From: Thioalkalivibrio sp. ALJ24
Lineage (GTDB): Bacteria; Pseudomonadota; Gammaproteobacteria; Ectothiorhodospirales; Ectothiorhodospiraceae
Direction of reading: 5' to 3'
Assembly: GCF_000377785.1 (NCBI RefSeq)
Contig: NZ_KB898724.1
Span: 1 to 64,000 of the forward strand
DNA length: 64,000 nt
The notes below the pieces were generated by a model, which was not told where the DNA came from, made no database searches, and saw only the letters and a list, made by a program, of their open reading frames with translations. Shown in pieces: positions 1-6,920 of the stretch. The position numbers and the translations under genes are program-made. Numbering within the stretch: position 1 is the stretch's first letter; each line of letters opens with the position of its first letter.

Positions 1-2
1 CC

Positions 3-80
3 CTCGGCGACCTGCCGCCGGTCATCTACGCCCAGCTCCACTCAACCGCCGAGGACTCTAAAAATGAATGGTCCTCTTGA
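3..80 (+). pseudogene. C-terminal tail of an IS3-type transposase (cut by window edge)
   Basis: An open frame runs from the window edge to a TGA at 78-80. It encodes 25 residues beginning LGDLPPVIYAQ, which resembles the final strand of IS3-family orfB (DDE integrase core), where an LGxLxPxxYA stretch normally follows the PHxxL motif. The rest of the element lies outside the window, so whether the transposase is intact cannot be judged. No clear terminal inverted repeat could be identified just after the stop. The family assignment rests on a short similarity from memory and is tentative. Confidence 0.45.
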
Positions 81-510
81 CGGGGAAGCTTACGAAGGGG
101 CCGGGGCCGACTGTCGGCCGCGGAACGAGCACCCTTGAAAAGCATCTGGCAAAAAATAGGCCATGTTAGTAAGTTAAGGTTGCTAAAGACCTTTCTGTTG
201 GCGCTCACGGATCCTGCTCGAGCGGTTGTAAGAAACCCTGACCATTCCCGCTGAGCCGTTGCACCTGCGCCATGAAGGCCGTCAGAATTTTTGACATTCT
301 TTCAGGTAGGTCTCGGGCCTGCACGCAAACTGGCATGGGGCTGCTGCAGCCGTGCAACATCTTCCGTAAGCCCCCTGATGAACCACCAGTCCTTGCCCCC
401 CGGCCCAACCGCGTACGGCGAGCCGGTGATCGACTGCAATGAGGAGCGGTCGTAGGGAAAAGCCGCAGCCTCCGCTGCGGAGTGCTGCATGCAAGACGGA
501 TGCACGGCGG
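81..510. other. Non-coding or decayed stretch next to the transposase tail
   Basis: No frame here has a convincing start, ribosome site and protein-like composition. Two minus-strand frames (about 302-523 and 205-408) read like pieces of a protein broken by a frameshift, for example GPGGKDWWFIRGLTEDV followed in the other frame by MSKILTAFMAQVQRL. I recognise no family in either. The stretch includes AT-richer patches unlike the neighbouring genes, as expected of insertion-element flank or decaying DNA. Confidence 0.4.
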
Positions 511-2556
511 TCAGATCTGCCACTCGACCGGGGCCCGGGGGTCGGGCTCATAGGCGAAGTAGGTACCGGTGCGTACGGTCCGCTCGAGGTGCTCGCCGAG
601 CGCTGCATGGTGCTCGGCGATCCGGTCGAGGGCGTAACGCAGTGACCGGGTTGCACTGGTTCGTGCCCGTTCCAGGCCATCCCCCACGGTTCGCGCACGG
701 TCGTGCAGGCCCACGCCGCGGCGCAGTTCGTTGATCAGAAACTCGCGGTCGGCGCGTGCCAGTTCTGCCCGGTGAAGGTCGTTGTTTGCCTCGGCCTCTT
801 CGATATCCGCTTCCGTTTCGGCGAGTCGTTGCCGATAGGCTTCGCGCGCCTTCGAGTCGAACACCTCCAGCCCCGCCTGGGCATCGATGCGCAGATCCTC
901 CGCGGGGGGCTCGACCGGCAGTGCCCCGCGCTCGGCCGACACCAGGTCGAGGACGTGGAATTCGCGACCGGGTTCTGCCAGCAGGCGCTCCAGATAGCGC
1001 ATGCCCTTGAGGTCCTTGAGGCGTACGGTCGTGCCGGCGTACGTCACCGTTCGCATGTCCGCCTCCCGGCTGAAGACGCAGCGTTCGGGCTCGGCTGTTG
1101 TCTCCGCCGGTTTCTCCGGTGCCCGTTCGCGTGCGAGTTCGGCCCAGGGAGTGGCGTTGAGGTCCCGGAATGCGCTGCAGGCCGCCTCGAGCTCCTGCTC
1201 GGCCGTCCGGCGGTCGTCTGCTGCGCGATAGGCTTCGGCCAGTTCGATGCGCAGGGTTGCTGCATCAAAGGGCATTCGCAGCGAGACCCATTCAGTCACG
1301 GCGCTACTCAACAGCCGGATGGCTTCTTCGGTTTGCCCGTCGTGGAGCGCCAGACGCCCCCGGGCCGCGACGGCTGCGTTGCGCAATGTGTGGCTTTGAT
1401 AGGCCTCCGCGGTGGCCTCCAGATCGGCTGCGGCGGCGCGCGCCACATCCGCACGTCCGGCGGCCAGTGCGATCACCACCTCGGCATCGCGCAAGGGGGC
1501 CCGCCGCAGCGCGCCGGTGGGCGGGCGCTCCTTCGAGGGGATGTCGAACGGATGTTCGAGGGCATTCTCGATCATCGCAAAGGCTTCCTCGGTGCGCCCC
1601 TGGGCCAGCCGCAGCCACGCAAGCCCGGGCTGGGGCAGCCAGGCGTTCTGGTAGGCGGCCATGAAGGCCTCTTCGGCCCCGGCGAAATCGCCCTTGCGCA
1701 GGCGTGCGTTGCCCAGTTCAGTGAGTGGCCAGCCGTACTCGCGGCGCATCCAGGGTCGCAGCTCTTCGCATGCGAGCAACGCCTCCTGTTCAGCCGCATC
1801 ACAGGGCCCCCGCAGGCGCATGATCTCCGCCTGGTGGACCCGGCAACGCCCGCCAAGCCCCCCGAAGGCCGCGTCGTGACGCCAGCGTTCCATGGCTTCG
1901 GTCCACTGTTCGGCACGGTCGTGCTGGCCGATCCATTGCATCGCACAGATGACCTCGCACCACATCTGTCCGGAGGTCAGGGGATCGAGATTGCCGGCGC
2001 TCAGCTCCACGGCCACATCGTCCAGCGCACTCAGCCCTTCGTCGACCGCGCCATCATGGATGCGGACCCTGGCATCAGCTACCTGTCCGATGATCGCCGG
2101 CGCCTTCAGGCCGTGCCTGTGCCCCCCTTCCATCGCCTTGCGCGCCCAGTGCCCGGTCCCCGGCATGTCTCCGCACATCAGACGTTCGTAGGTTCTTACC
2201 GCAGCGACCCAGGCCCACACCGGATTGTCCGGTGCGCCGGAGAGCAGGCGTTCGGCCCGTGACAGCCAGGCGCGTACGGGTGCCATCAGGCCCGAATCCA
2301 TCATCAGATACATGCCCACGTTTACGGCGGCCTGAGCTGCCTCGCAGGGCTCGTCGTTCTCGAGATGAAGGCGGTACAGATCGCCATACGCGGCCAGAGT
2401 CCCTTCCAGGTCTCCACTTCCATATGCCGCCATGGCCCGGAGTTCCAGCACTTTCGCCGAAGGGGACCCGGGGAAGTCGTCAATCAGCTCGCGCGCCCCG
2501 GCATAGTCACCGGCGTCGAGGGCCGCGCGTACCTGCGTCAGGTCTGGCTCCGTCAT
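511..2556 (-). CDS. TPR protein with a C-terminal module typical of large actinobacterial regulators
   Basis: This 681-residue protein has no signal peptide and is probably cytoplasmic. Residues 1 to about 490 are helical and rich in paired Ala/Leu motifs consistent with tetratricopeptide repeats (AALDAGDYAGARELI, GNARLRKGDFAGAEEAF). The last 190 residues form a separate module: a strand-rich start (YAGTTVRLKDLKGMRYLERL), a helical coiled segment, and an end with RTGTYFAYEPDPRAPVEW. From family knowledge this module closes many large ATPase/LuxR-type regulators in actinobacteria and some deltaproteobacteria. Here the ATPase and LuxR parts are absent. The start is supported by AAGGAG upstream of the ATG. 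Its role is unknown, though a protein-interaction or signalling function is likely. It stands alone beside mobile DNA, consistent with acquisition. Confidence 0.8.
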   Translation of the reverse strand: MTEPDLTQVRAALDAGDYAGARELIDDFPGSPSAKVLELRAMAAYGSGDLEGTLAAYGDLYRLHLENDEPCEAAQAAVNVGMYLMMDSGLMAPVRAWLSRAERLLSGAPDNPVWAWVAAVRTYERLMCGDMPGTGHWARKAMEGGHRHGLKAPAIIGQVADARVRIHDGAVDEGLSALDDVAVELSAGNLDPLTSGQMWCEVICAMQWIGQHDRAEQWTEAMERWRHDAAFGGLGGRCRVHQAEIMRLRGPCDAAEQEALLACEELRPWMRREYGWPLTELGNARLRKGDFAGAEEAFMAAYQNAWLPQPGLAWLRLAQGRTEEAFAMIENALEHPFDIPSKERPPTGALRRAPLRDAEVVIALAAGRADVARAAAADLEATAEAYQSHTLRNAAVAARGRLALHDGQTEEAIRLLSSAVTEWVSLRMPFDAATLRIELAEAYRAADDRRTAEQELEAACSAFRDLNATPWAELARERAPEKPAETTAEPERCVFSREADMRTVTYAGTTVRLKDLKGMRYLERLLAEPGREFHVLDLVSAERGALPVEPPAEDLRIDAQAGLEVFDSKAREAYRQRLAETEADIEEAEANNDLHRAELARADREFLINELRRGVGLHDRARTVGDGLERARTSATRSLRYALDRIAEHHAALGEHLERTVRTGTYFAYEPDPRAPVEWQI

Positions 2557-2959
2557 CTCTCACTATCTCCTTGTCCGAGCCGTGCCAGGAAATGCCATGT
2601 CTCCCTGGCAGATGCGCGATGCATCTGTCCGTTTAACCAGAGCATAGGGAGTGGTTGTCGTGTCCGATACCGATTCCGTCTGCGACGAGGTTCTGAGTAT
2701 TTCCTGTTATCCGAAGGAAGAGATCGTCCACAAGCAGGTCAACCCCGGGCGGCCATTTCGCCCAAGGCAAGAATGGAAGCGGGGCCGGATCTCTTGTTGT
2801 TTCCGGCCCCTTTCGCCTCCAGTGGCCTCATGCGCCGATCCCGCTGCCCTTTATGTATCGGTTCGGCGTCATCCGCCTCCCGTCGAGGGTCCGCGATCCT
2901 GTATCTGACCGAACATTGCGAACCCAGTCGGTAACGCCGCCGAACCGCGCCAGACGTGA
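2557..2959. other. Intergenic region with one strong hairpin
   Basis: About 400 bases lie between the TPR gene start and the modC stop. Short frames exist but none has a good ribosome site and a protein-like sequence. The only clear structure is the inverted repeat listed at 2781-2810. The upstream part must carry the promoter of the TPR gene, but I see no convincing -35/-10 pair. Confidence 0.5.
2781..2810. terminator. 9-bp perfect inverted repeat, possible terminator
   Basis: GGGGCCGGA at 2781-2789 pairs perfectly with TCCGGCCCC at 2802-2810 around a 12-base loop. TTTCGCC follows on the plus strand. The T-run is short, so termination efficiency is uncertain. It lies about 150 bases past the modC stop in the direction of modABC transcription and could end that operon. 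Confidence 0.4.
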
Positions 2960-4066
2960 TCAGTCGAGGAGGGCGACGGATTTGACGAGGGCGTGGGCGC
3001 GGGTGCCGGGCTTGAGGCGCAGGCGTTCGGTGGAGAGGCGGGTGAGTTCGGCCATCAGTGTCTGGCCGTCGTGCTGGCGGCAGACGGCGAGGAGGCGGGC
3101 GGGGCCGTGGTGGCCGGGGGCCTCGTCGAGGGACTCGATGGTGACGGGGATGATGTTGAGGATGGAAACGTCCTGGGGCGGCGACAGGGCGATGGAGACG
3201 TCGCGGGCGTCTACGCGCAGGCGGGCCGGGCGGCCGGCGCCGTTGCTGGCGCCGGGGGTGGACGGTACGTGGTAGCGGGCCTCGGGCGGGCCGAAGGGGT
3301 GCAGGCCGTGTTGGTCGGCCGGGCCCAGTTGGCCCTGCAGGACGGAGACGGCGCCCTGTTCGCGGAACAGGGGGGAGTCGGCGCGGGCCAGTGCCTCGCG
3401 CAGGGGTTCCAGGCGTTCGAGCCGGCCGTCGTGCATGAAGGCGACGCGGGTGGCGAGGCGTTCGACCTCGTCCGGGGCGTGGGTGACCAGCAGGCTGGGG
3501 ATGCCGGTCTCCTCGGACAGGCGGGCGAGGAAGGGCATGATCTCGCGCCGGGTCTGGGTGTCCAGGGCGTTCAGGGGTTCGTCGAGCAGCAGCAGGTCGG
3601 GGCTGGTGAGCAGGGCGCGGCCGAGGGCGACGCGCTGGCGCTGGCCGCCGGAGAGTGCCTCGGCGCGTCGCTCCAGCAGGTCGTCGATGCCGAGCAAGCG
3701 GGCGACCTCGTCCAGGTGCAGGCGGCGCAGGGGTTCGGGCGTGCGCTTGTAGCCGTAGAGCAGGTTGCCGCGTACGGACAGGTGCGGGAGCAGGGTGGAT
3801 TCCTGGAACACTAGGCCGACGCGGCGGCGGTGCAGCGGGACGAAGGTCTTGCCGGTCTGCCAGGCGGTATCGCGAAAGTGCACCTCGCCGCCGGGCGGAT
3901 GTTCCAGCCCGGCGATGACGCGCAGGAGCGTGGTCTTGCCGCAGCCGGAGCGGCCGAACAGGGCGGTGACGCCCTGCAGCGGTAAGGCGGTGTCCACGTC
4001 CAGCGTGAATCCGGGGCGTTCCAGCCGGGCCCGGATGCGCAGCGTGTCGGGCTCGGGCCGGGTCAC
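2960..4066 (-). CDS. modC: Molybdate ABC transporter ATP-binding protein ModC
   Basis: This is the ATPase of the molybdate importer, coupling ATP hydrolysis to passage through ModB on the cytoplasmic face of the inner membrane. With a GTG start at 4066 it has 368 residues, normal for ModC. Walker A (GRSGCGKT) is at residues 38-45, the ABC signature LSGGQRQR and Walker B LLLLDEP follow, and the last 80 residues form a TOBE/MOP-type domain (LRVDARDVSIAL). The GTG overlaps the modB stop by 4 bases, indicating translational coupling. The reading frame stays open far upstream antisense to nothing relevant, so the start was set by the overlap and by the onset of ABC homology. It is the last gene of modABC. 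Confidence 0.93.
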   Translation of the reverse strand: MTRPEPDTLRIRARLERPGFTLDVDTALPLQGVTALFGRSGCGKTTLLRVIAGLEHPPGGEVHFRDTAWQTGKTFVPLHRRRVGLVFQESTLLPHLSVRGNLLYGYKRTPEPLRRLHLDEVARLLGIDDLLERRAEALSGGQRQRVALGRALLTSPDLLLLDEPLNALDTQTRREIMPFLARLSEETGIPSLLVTHAPDEVERLATRVAFMHDGRLERLEPLREALARADSPLFREQGAVSVLQGQLGPADQHGLHPFGPPEARYHVPSTPGASNGAGRPARLRVDARDVSIALSPPQDVSILNIIPVTIESLDEAPGHHGPARLLAVCRQHDGQTLMAELTRLSTERLRLKPGTRAHALVKSVALLD

Positions 4067-4755
4067 GGGCGCACCGTGTCGAAGCGGCGGTTGATCGCGT
4101 AGACGATGAACAGCACGGCGAAGGCGAACACCAGCAGCCCGAAGGACAGACGGTGGGCGGAGGCGAAGTCCATGGCCTCGGCGTGGTCGTAGATCAGGAT
4201 GGACAGTACCTGGGTCTCCCCGGGGATGGCACCGCCCAGCATCAGGATCACGCCGAACTCGCCGAGGGTGTGGGCGAAGGCGAGGGTGGCGGCGACGATG
4301 AAGCCGCCGCGGGTCATCGGCAGGATCACGGTGAAGAAGCGGTCGATGCGCCCGGCGCCCAGCGAGCCGGCGATCTCCACCGGGCGGCGGCCGAGGTTGG
4401 CGAAGGCCTGCTGCAGCGGCTGCACCGCGAACGGCAGCGAGTAGATCACCGAGGCGATCAGGATGCCCTGAAAGGTAAAGGCCAGGTGATTCAGCCCCCA
4501 GTTCTCCAGCGTGCTGCCGACCGGGCCGGCCGGGCCCAGCAGGACCAGCAGGTAGAAGCCGAGCACGGTGGGCGGCAGCACCAGCGGCAGGGCCACCAGC
4601 GCCTGCACCGCGGTGCGCAGCCCGCCGGGGGCACGGCCGTTGGCCAGCCACCAGGCGATTGGTGTGGCGATTACCAGCAGGATCAGCGTGGTGTAGATCG
4701 CGAGCTTGAGGGTGACCTCGATCGCCATCCAGTCCGTGGGGCTCAGCTCGAACAT
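4063..4755 (-). CDS. modB: Molybdate ABC transporter permease ModB
   Basis: This 230-residue inner-membrane permease forms the molybdate channel as a dimer. At least five hydrophobic segments are visible, starting with LAIYTTLILLVIATPIAW. The cytoplasmic EAA-type coupling loop is EIAGSLGAGRIDRFF, with the conserved Gly. The segment LPPTVLGFYLLVLLG is characteristic of ModB as opposed to sulfate permeases. It sits 3 bases after modA and overlaps modC by 4 bases, so the three genes are one operon. Confidence 0.93.
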   Translation of the reverse strand: MFELSPTDWMAIEVTLKLAIYTTLILLVIATPIAWWLANGRAPGGLRTAVQALVALPLVLPPTVLGFYLLVLLGPAGPVGSTLENWGLNHLAFTFQGILIASVIYSLPFAVQPLQQAFANLGRRPVEIAGSLGAGRIDRFFTVILPMTRGGFIVAATLAFAHTLGEFGVILMLGGAIPGETQVLSILIYDHAEAMDFASAHRLSFGLLVFAFAVLFIVYAINRRFDTVRP

Positions 4756-4758
4756 CCG

Positions 4759-5538
4759 TTATTCGCCCTCGGGCATCACGAAGCCGTAGCGGCGCATGAT
4801 GTCGCGGGCGGTGTCGCGGCCCATGAACCCGGCGAAGCGGTGCGCGGTAGCGTTGTCTTCGCCGCGTCGGGTGATGATGAAACCCTGGGTCAGGGGTTCG
4901 TGCAGCGCGTCGTCGATCAGGTAGTGCGGGTGTTCGGCGAGGTCCGGGAACTCGGCCAGCGACAGGGCGATGACGCCGATCTCGGCACCGCCGGCCTGGA
5001 CCATGCGCGCGGTCTGGGCGATGTTGTCGCCGTTGACGATCTTCGGCTGCAGCTCGTCCCAGACACCCGCGGACTTGAGCGCTTCCATCGCGCGCACGCC
5101 GTACGGCGCATGGGTCGGCGAGGCGATGGCGACGCGGCGGATGTCGTCGCGCGTCAGGTCTTCCAGTGTCAGTTCGGAGGCGTCCATGCGGTTGCTCCAC
5201 AGCACGATGCGGCCGATGGCGTAGACCTCCGGTTCGGTCACCGCATGGCCCTCCGCGCGCAGCTTCTGCGGGTAGGCGATGTCGGCGGAGAAGAAGACGT
5301 CGTACGGCGCACCGTTCATGATCTGCGTGGTCATGCGCCCGGAGGAGCCGTAGGTCACGCGCACCGCGTCGTCCGGGTGCTCGCGCTCGTATTCCTCGAT
5401 GATCTCGTCCAGCGCGAACCGCAGGTCGGAGGCGGCGGCGATGGTCAGCGTGTCATTGGCGTGGGCAGCGGACGGGGCCAGCAGCAGAAACAGAGCGATG
5501 ATCAGGCTCGCGAAGACAAGGCGCGGGTGGCGGGGCAT
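4759..5538 (-). CDS. modA: Periplasmic molybdate-binding protein ModA
   Basis: This 259-residue solute-binding protein captures molybdate or tungstate in the periplasm and delivers it to ModBC. A Sec signal peptide covers residues 1 to about 27, with a hydrophobic core LIIALFLLLAP and an AHA cleavage motif. The mature protein opens with LTIAAASDLRFALDEI, and YGSSGRMTTQI carries the paired serines that commonly contact the oxyanion. It is the first gene of modABC and is transcribed away from the rhodanese gene. A ModE-like palindrome lies 106 bases upstream, so repression by molybdate-bound ModE-type protein is expected. Confidence 0.93.
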   Translation of the reverse strand: MPRHPRLVFASLIIALFLLLAPSAAHANDTLTIAAASDLRFALDEIIEEYEREHPDDAVRVTYGSSGRMTTQIMNGAPYDVFFSADIAYPQKLRAEGHAVTEPEVYAIGRIVLWSNRMDASELTLEDLTRDDIRRVAIASPTHAPYGVRAMEALKSAGVWDELQPKIVNGDNIAQTARMVQAGGAEIGVIALSLAEFPDLAEHPHYLIDDALHEPLTQGFIITRRGEDNATAHRFAGFMGRDTARDIMRRYGFVMPEGE

Positions 5539-5643
5539 GGATTGGGTCCGTCCTTTCGTCGGATTGAGCCGGGGGCGCTCGGCGGATGCCCGGGTCAGGG
5601 CGACCCGTGGGCGACCCCGGGGCGAACATGGCTGCTGTCACAT

Positions 5644-5670
5644 TCGTTATGTTCAGTGGAATATAGCGAT
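5644..5670. promoter_or_regulatory. ModE-type operator between modA and the rhodanese gene
   Basis: Read on the minus strand the site begins ATCGCTATAT, has a 9-base spacer and ends with CATAACGA. This closely matches the enteric ModE consensus (ATCGnTATATA, short spacer, TATATAACGAT-like half). It lies in the 202-base divergent region, so one site could govern both modABC and the rhodanese gene. The assignment is by consensus recognition. The nearby short ModE-like gene at 6314-6694 is the natural candidate for the binding protein. Confidence 0.75.
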
Positions 5671-5740
5671 CCGGGGTGGGTGGAACAAGCTTTCGCAGGA
5701 CCTGTCCCATGCGCCCGCAGGGCAAAACCGGAGGAAATCG

Positions 5741-6181
5741 ATGACGAGCGAGGCACACGAGGAGACGGATACGGACGGGCCGCAGCTGGAGATCAGCGTG
5801 GATGCGGCGCGCGAGCTGGTGGATATCGGCCTGGCGGTACTGCTGGACATCCGCCAGCCGTTCGAGCTGGAGCTGGAAGGCGCGGTGGATGGCGCGGTGT
5901 CGGTGCCGCTGTTTCGGCTGAAGCAGTTGCTGGGCAAGCATCTGTCGGAAGAAGAACAGGAGCTGCTGGATGCGGACGAGCCGGACGAGCGGGATTTCCA
6001 GCACTTCCTGTCGCTGATCAACCAGCACCATGTGCGCCAGGATCAGATCCTGCTGTGCCTGTGCAACAGCGGGCGGCGCAGCCTGCGGGCCGCGCAGCTG
6101 CTGCGCGATCTGGGGTATGTGCGCAGCCTGTCGGTGCGCGAGGGGTTCCGCGGGTGGCAGGGGCCAGGAAAGGCGGATTGA
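5741..6181 (+). CDS. Single-domain rhodanese, possibly molybdate-regulated
   Basis: This 146-residue cytoplasmic protein has one rhodanese (sulfurtransferase) domain. The Cdc25-like opening LLDIRQPFELELEGAVDGAVSVPL is recognisable, and the active loop CNSGRRS places the persulfide cysteine at residue 108. An acidic insert at about residues 70-85 precedes a second helix pair. The start is fixed by GGAGGAAATCG directly before ATG 5741; the open frame extends further upstream but without a ribosome site. It is divergent from modABC across a ModE-like operator. Rhodaneses can supply sulfur for molybdenum cofactor, so a role in cofactor sulfuration is a reasonable inference but is not shown by the sequence. 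Confidence 0.88.
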   Translation: MTSEAHEETDTDGPQLEISVDAARELVDIGLAVLLDIRQPFELELEGAVDGAVSVPLFRLKQLLGKHLSEEEQELLDADEPDERDFQHFLSLINQHHVRQDQILLCLCNSGRRSLRAAQLLRDLGYVRSLSVREGFRGWQGPGKAD

Positions 6182-6230
6182 GGATGGCGGGAGGTGGCCG
6201 GTTGCGGCCCGGTCGGGGGCGGCAGGGCCG

Positions 6231-6257
6231 TTGTTCGCGTGCGAGCACGCTCCCACA
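6231..6257. repeat. REP-like palindromic element
   Basis: The minus strand reads TGTGGGAGCGTGCTCGCACG and continues CGAACAA. A perfect 6-bp stem (GCGTGC at 6237-6242, GCACGC at 6245-6250) closes on a 2-base loop. The TGTGGGAGCG head and hairpin match the general form of RAYT-associated REP elements known from pseudomonads and other gammaproteobacteria. It sits between the convergent rhodanese and ModE-like genes, a typical REP location. Only one copy was noticed in the window. Confidence 0.6.
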
Positions 6258-6259
6258 TA

Positions 6260-6313
6260 CCCGCATAGCCAGTTACCCGGGTACCCACCTGGCCGTCTGG
6301 CCGGATATGCGGG
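6260..6313. terminator. 8-bp inverted repeat between convergent genes
   Basis: CCCGCATA at 6260-6267 pairs with TATGCGGG at 6306-6313 across a 38-base interior that holds further short palindromes such as ACCCGGGT. It ends exactly at the stop codon of the ModE-like gene. It could form a bidirectional end structure for the convergent transcripts, but there is no T-run. Confidence 0.3.
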
Positions 6314-6694
6314 CTATTCGTTGTCGTCGCGCATGAGGGGCTGCATGGCGTCGAGCTCGTCGCGGATGGCCTCGGCGGCGCGCTCCTCCATGCGGCGGTA
6401 GCGGGCGAGGACATCCTCGCCCAGCGGTGTGACCCGCGCGCCGCCGCCCCGGGTGCCGCCGCGGGCGGTGTCCACCAGGGGTTCGCGGAAGCTGCGGTTC
6501 ATGGTCTCCACCAGGTTCCAGGCCCGGCGATAGGACATGCCCATGTCACGCGCCGCACCGGAGATCGAACCCGCGCTCCGGATGGCCTCCAGCAGGCGTG
6601 CCTTGCCCGGTCCGAGGGCCGTGACCTCGCCCAGCAGGATCCGCAGGCGGGGTGTGGGGGCGTGCCGGTTTTGGCTGTCGGGGTCGCTGCTCAT
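6314..6694 (-). CDS. Short ModE-type winged-helix regulator lacking the molybdate-binding domains
   Basis: This 126-residue protein consists of the ModE N-terminal winged helix-turn-helix of LysR type. The recognition region SISGAARDMGMSYRRAWNLV and the wing TRGGGARVTPLGEDVL are clear. Full-length ModE (about 260 residues) carries two C-terminal MOP domains that bind molybdate. Here the protein ends after the dimerisation helix YRRMEERAAEAIRDELDAM. Such DNA-binding-only members exist in many proteobacteria. It lies about 1 kb from the ModE-like operator and probably acts there, though how it would sense molybdate is unclear. ATG at 6694 was chosen because homology begins just after it. Confidence 0.85.
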   Translation of the reverse strand: MSSDPDSQNRHAPTPRLRILLGEVTALGPGKARLLEAIRSAGSISGAARDMGMSYRRAWNLVETMNRSFREPLVDTARGGTRGGGARVTPLGEDVLARYRRMEERAAEAIRDELDAMQPLMRDDNE

Positions 6695-6920
6695 GGTCGG
6701 CCGTGGTCGCAATCTGCGTCGATGGTGCCGCGAAAGCCTGCCGATTGCGAGGCATGTGGCGGGTACGGGCCCGGGGTGGGCCCGCCATGCTTTCGGGATG
6801 CACCCGGCGGGCGGCGCGGTGCGGCGGTATCTGCGAGACTGAGGACATGGTGAGCAAGCTTTCCAGATCGGCCCCGTTCCGCGTCGGCCTCGGCGTCCGC
6901 TGGCGGGTGGCCCGTTCGCG

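Noticed and set aside
2651-2908. An 85-codon frame in the region between the TPR gene and modC
   Set aside because: It has no ribosome site, runs through the perfect inverted repeat and has no protein-like pattern beyond the first 30 codons.
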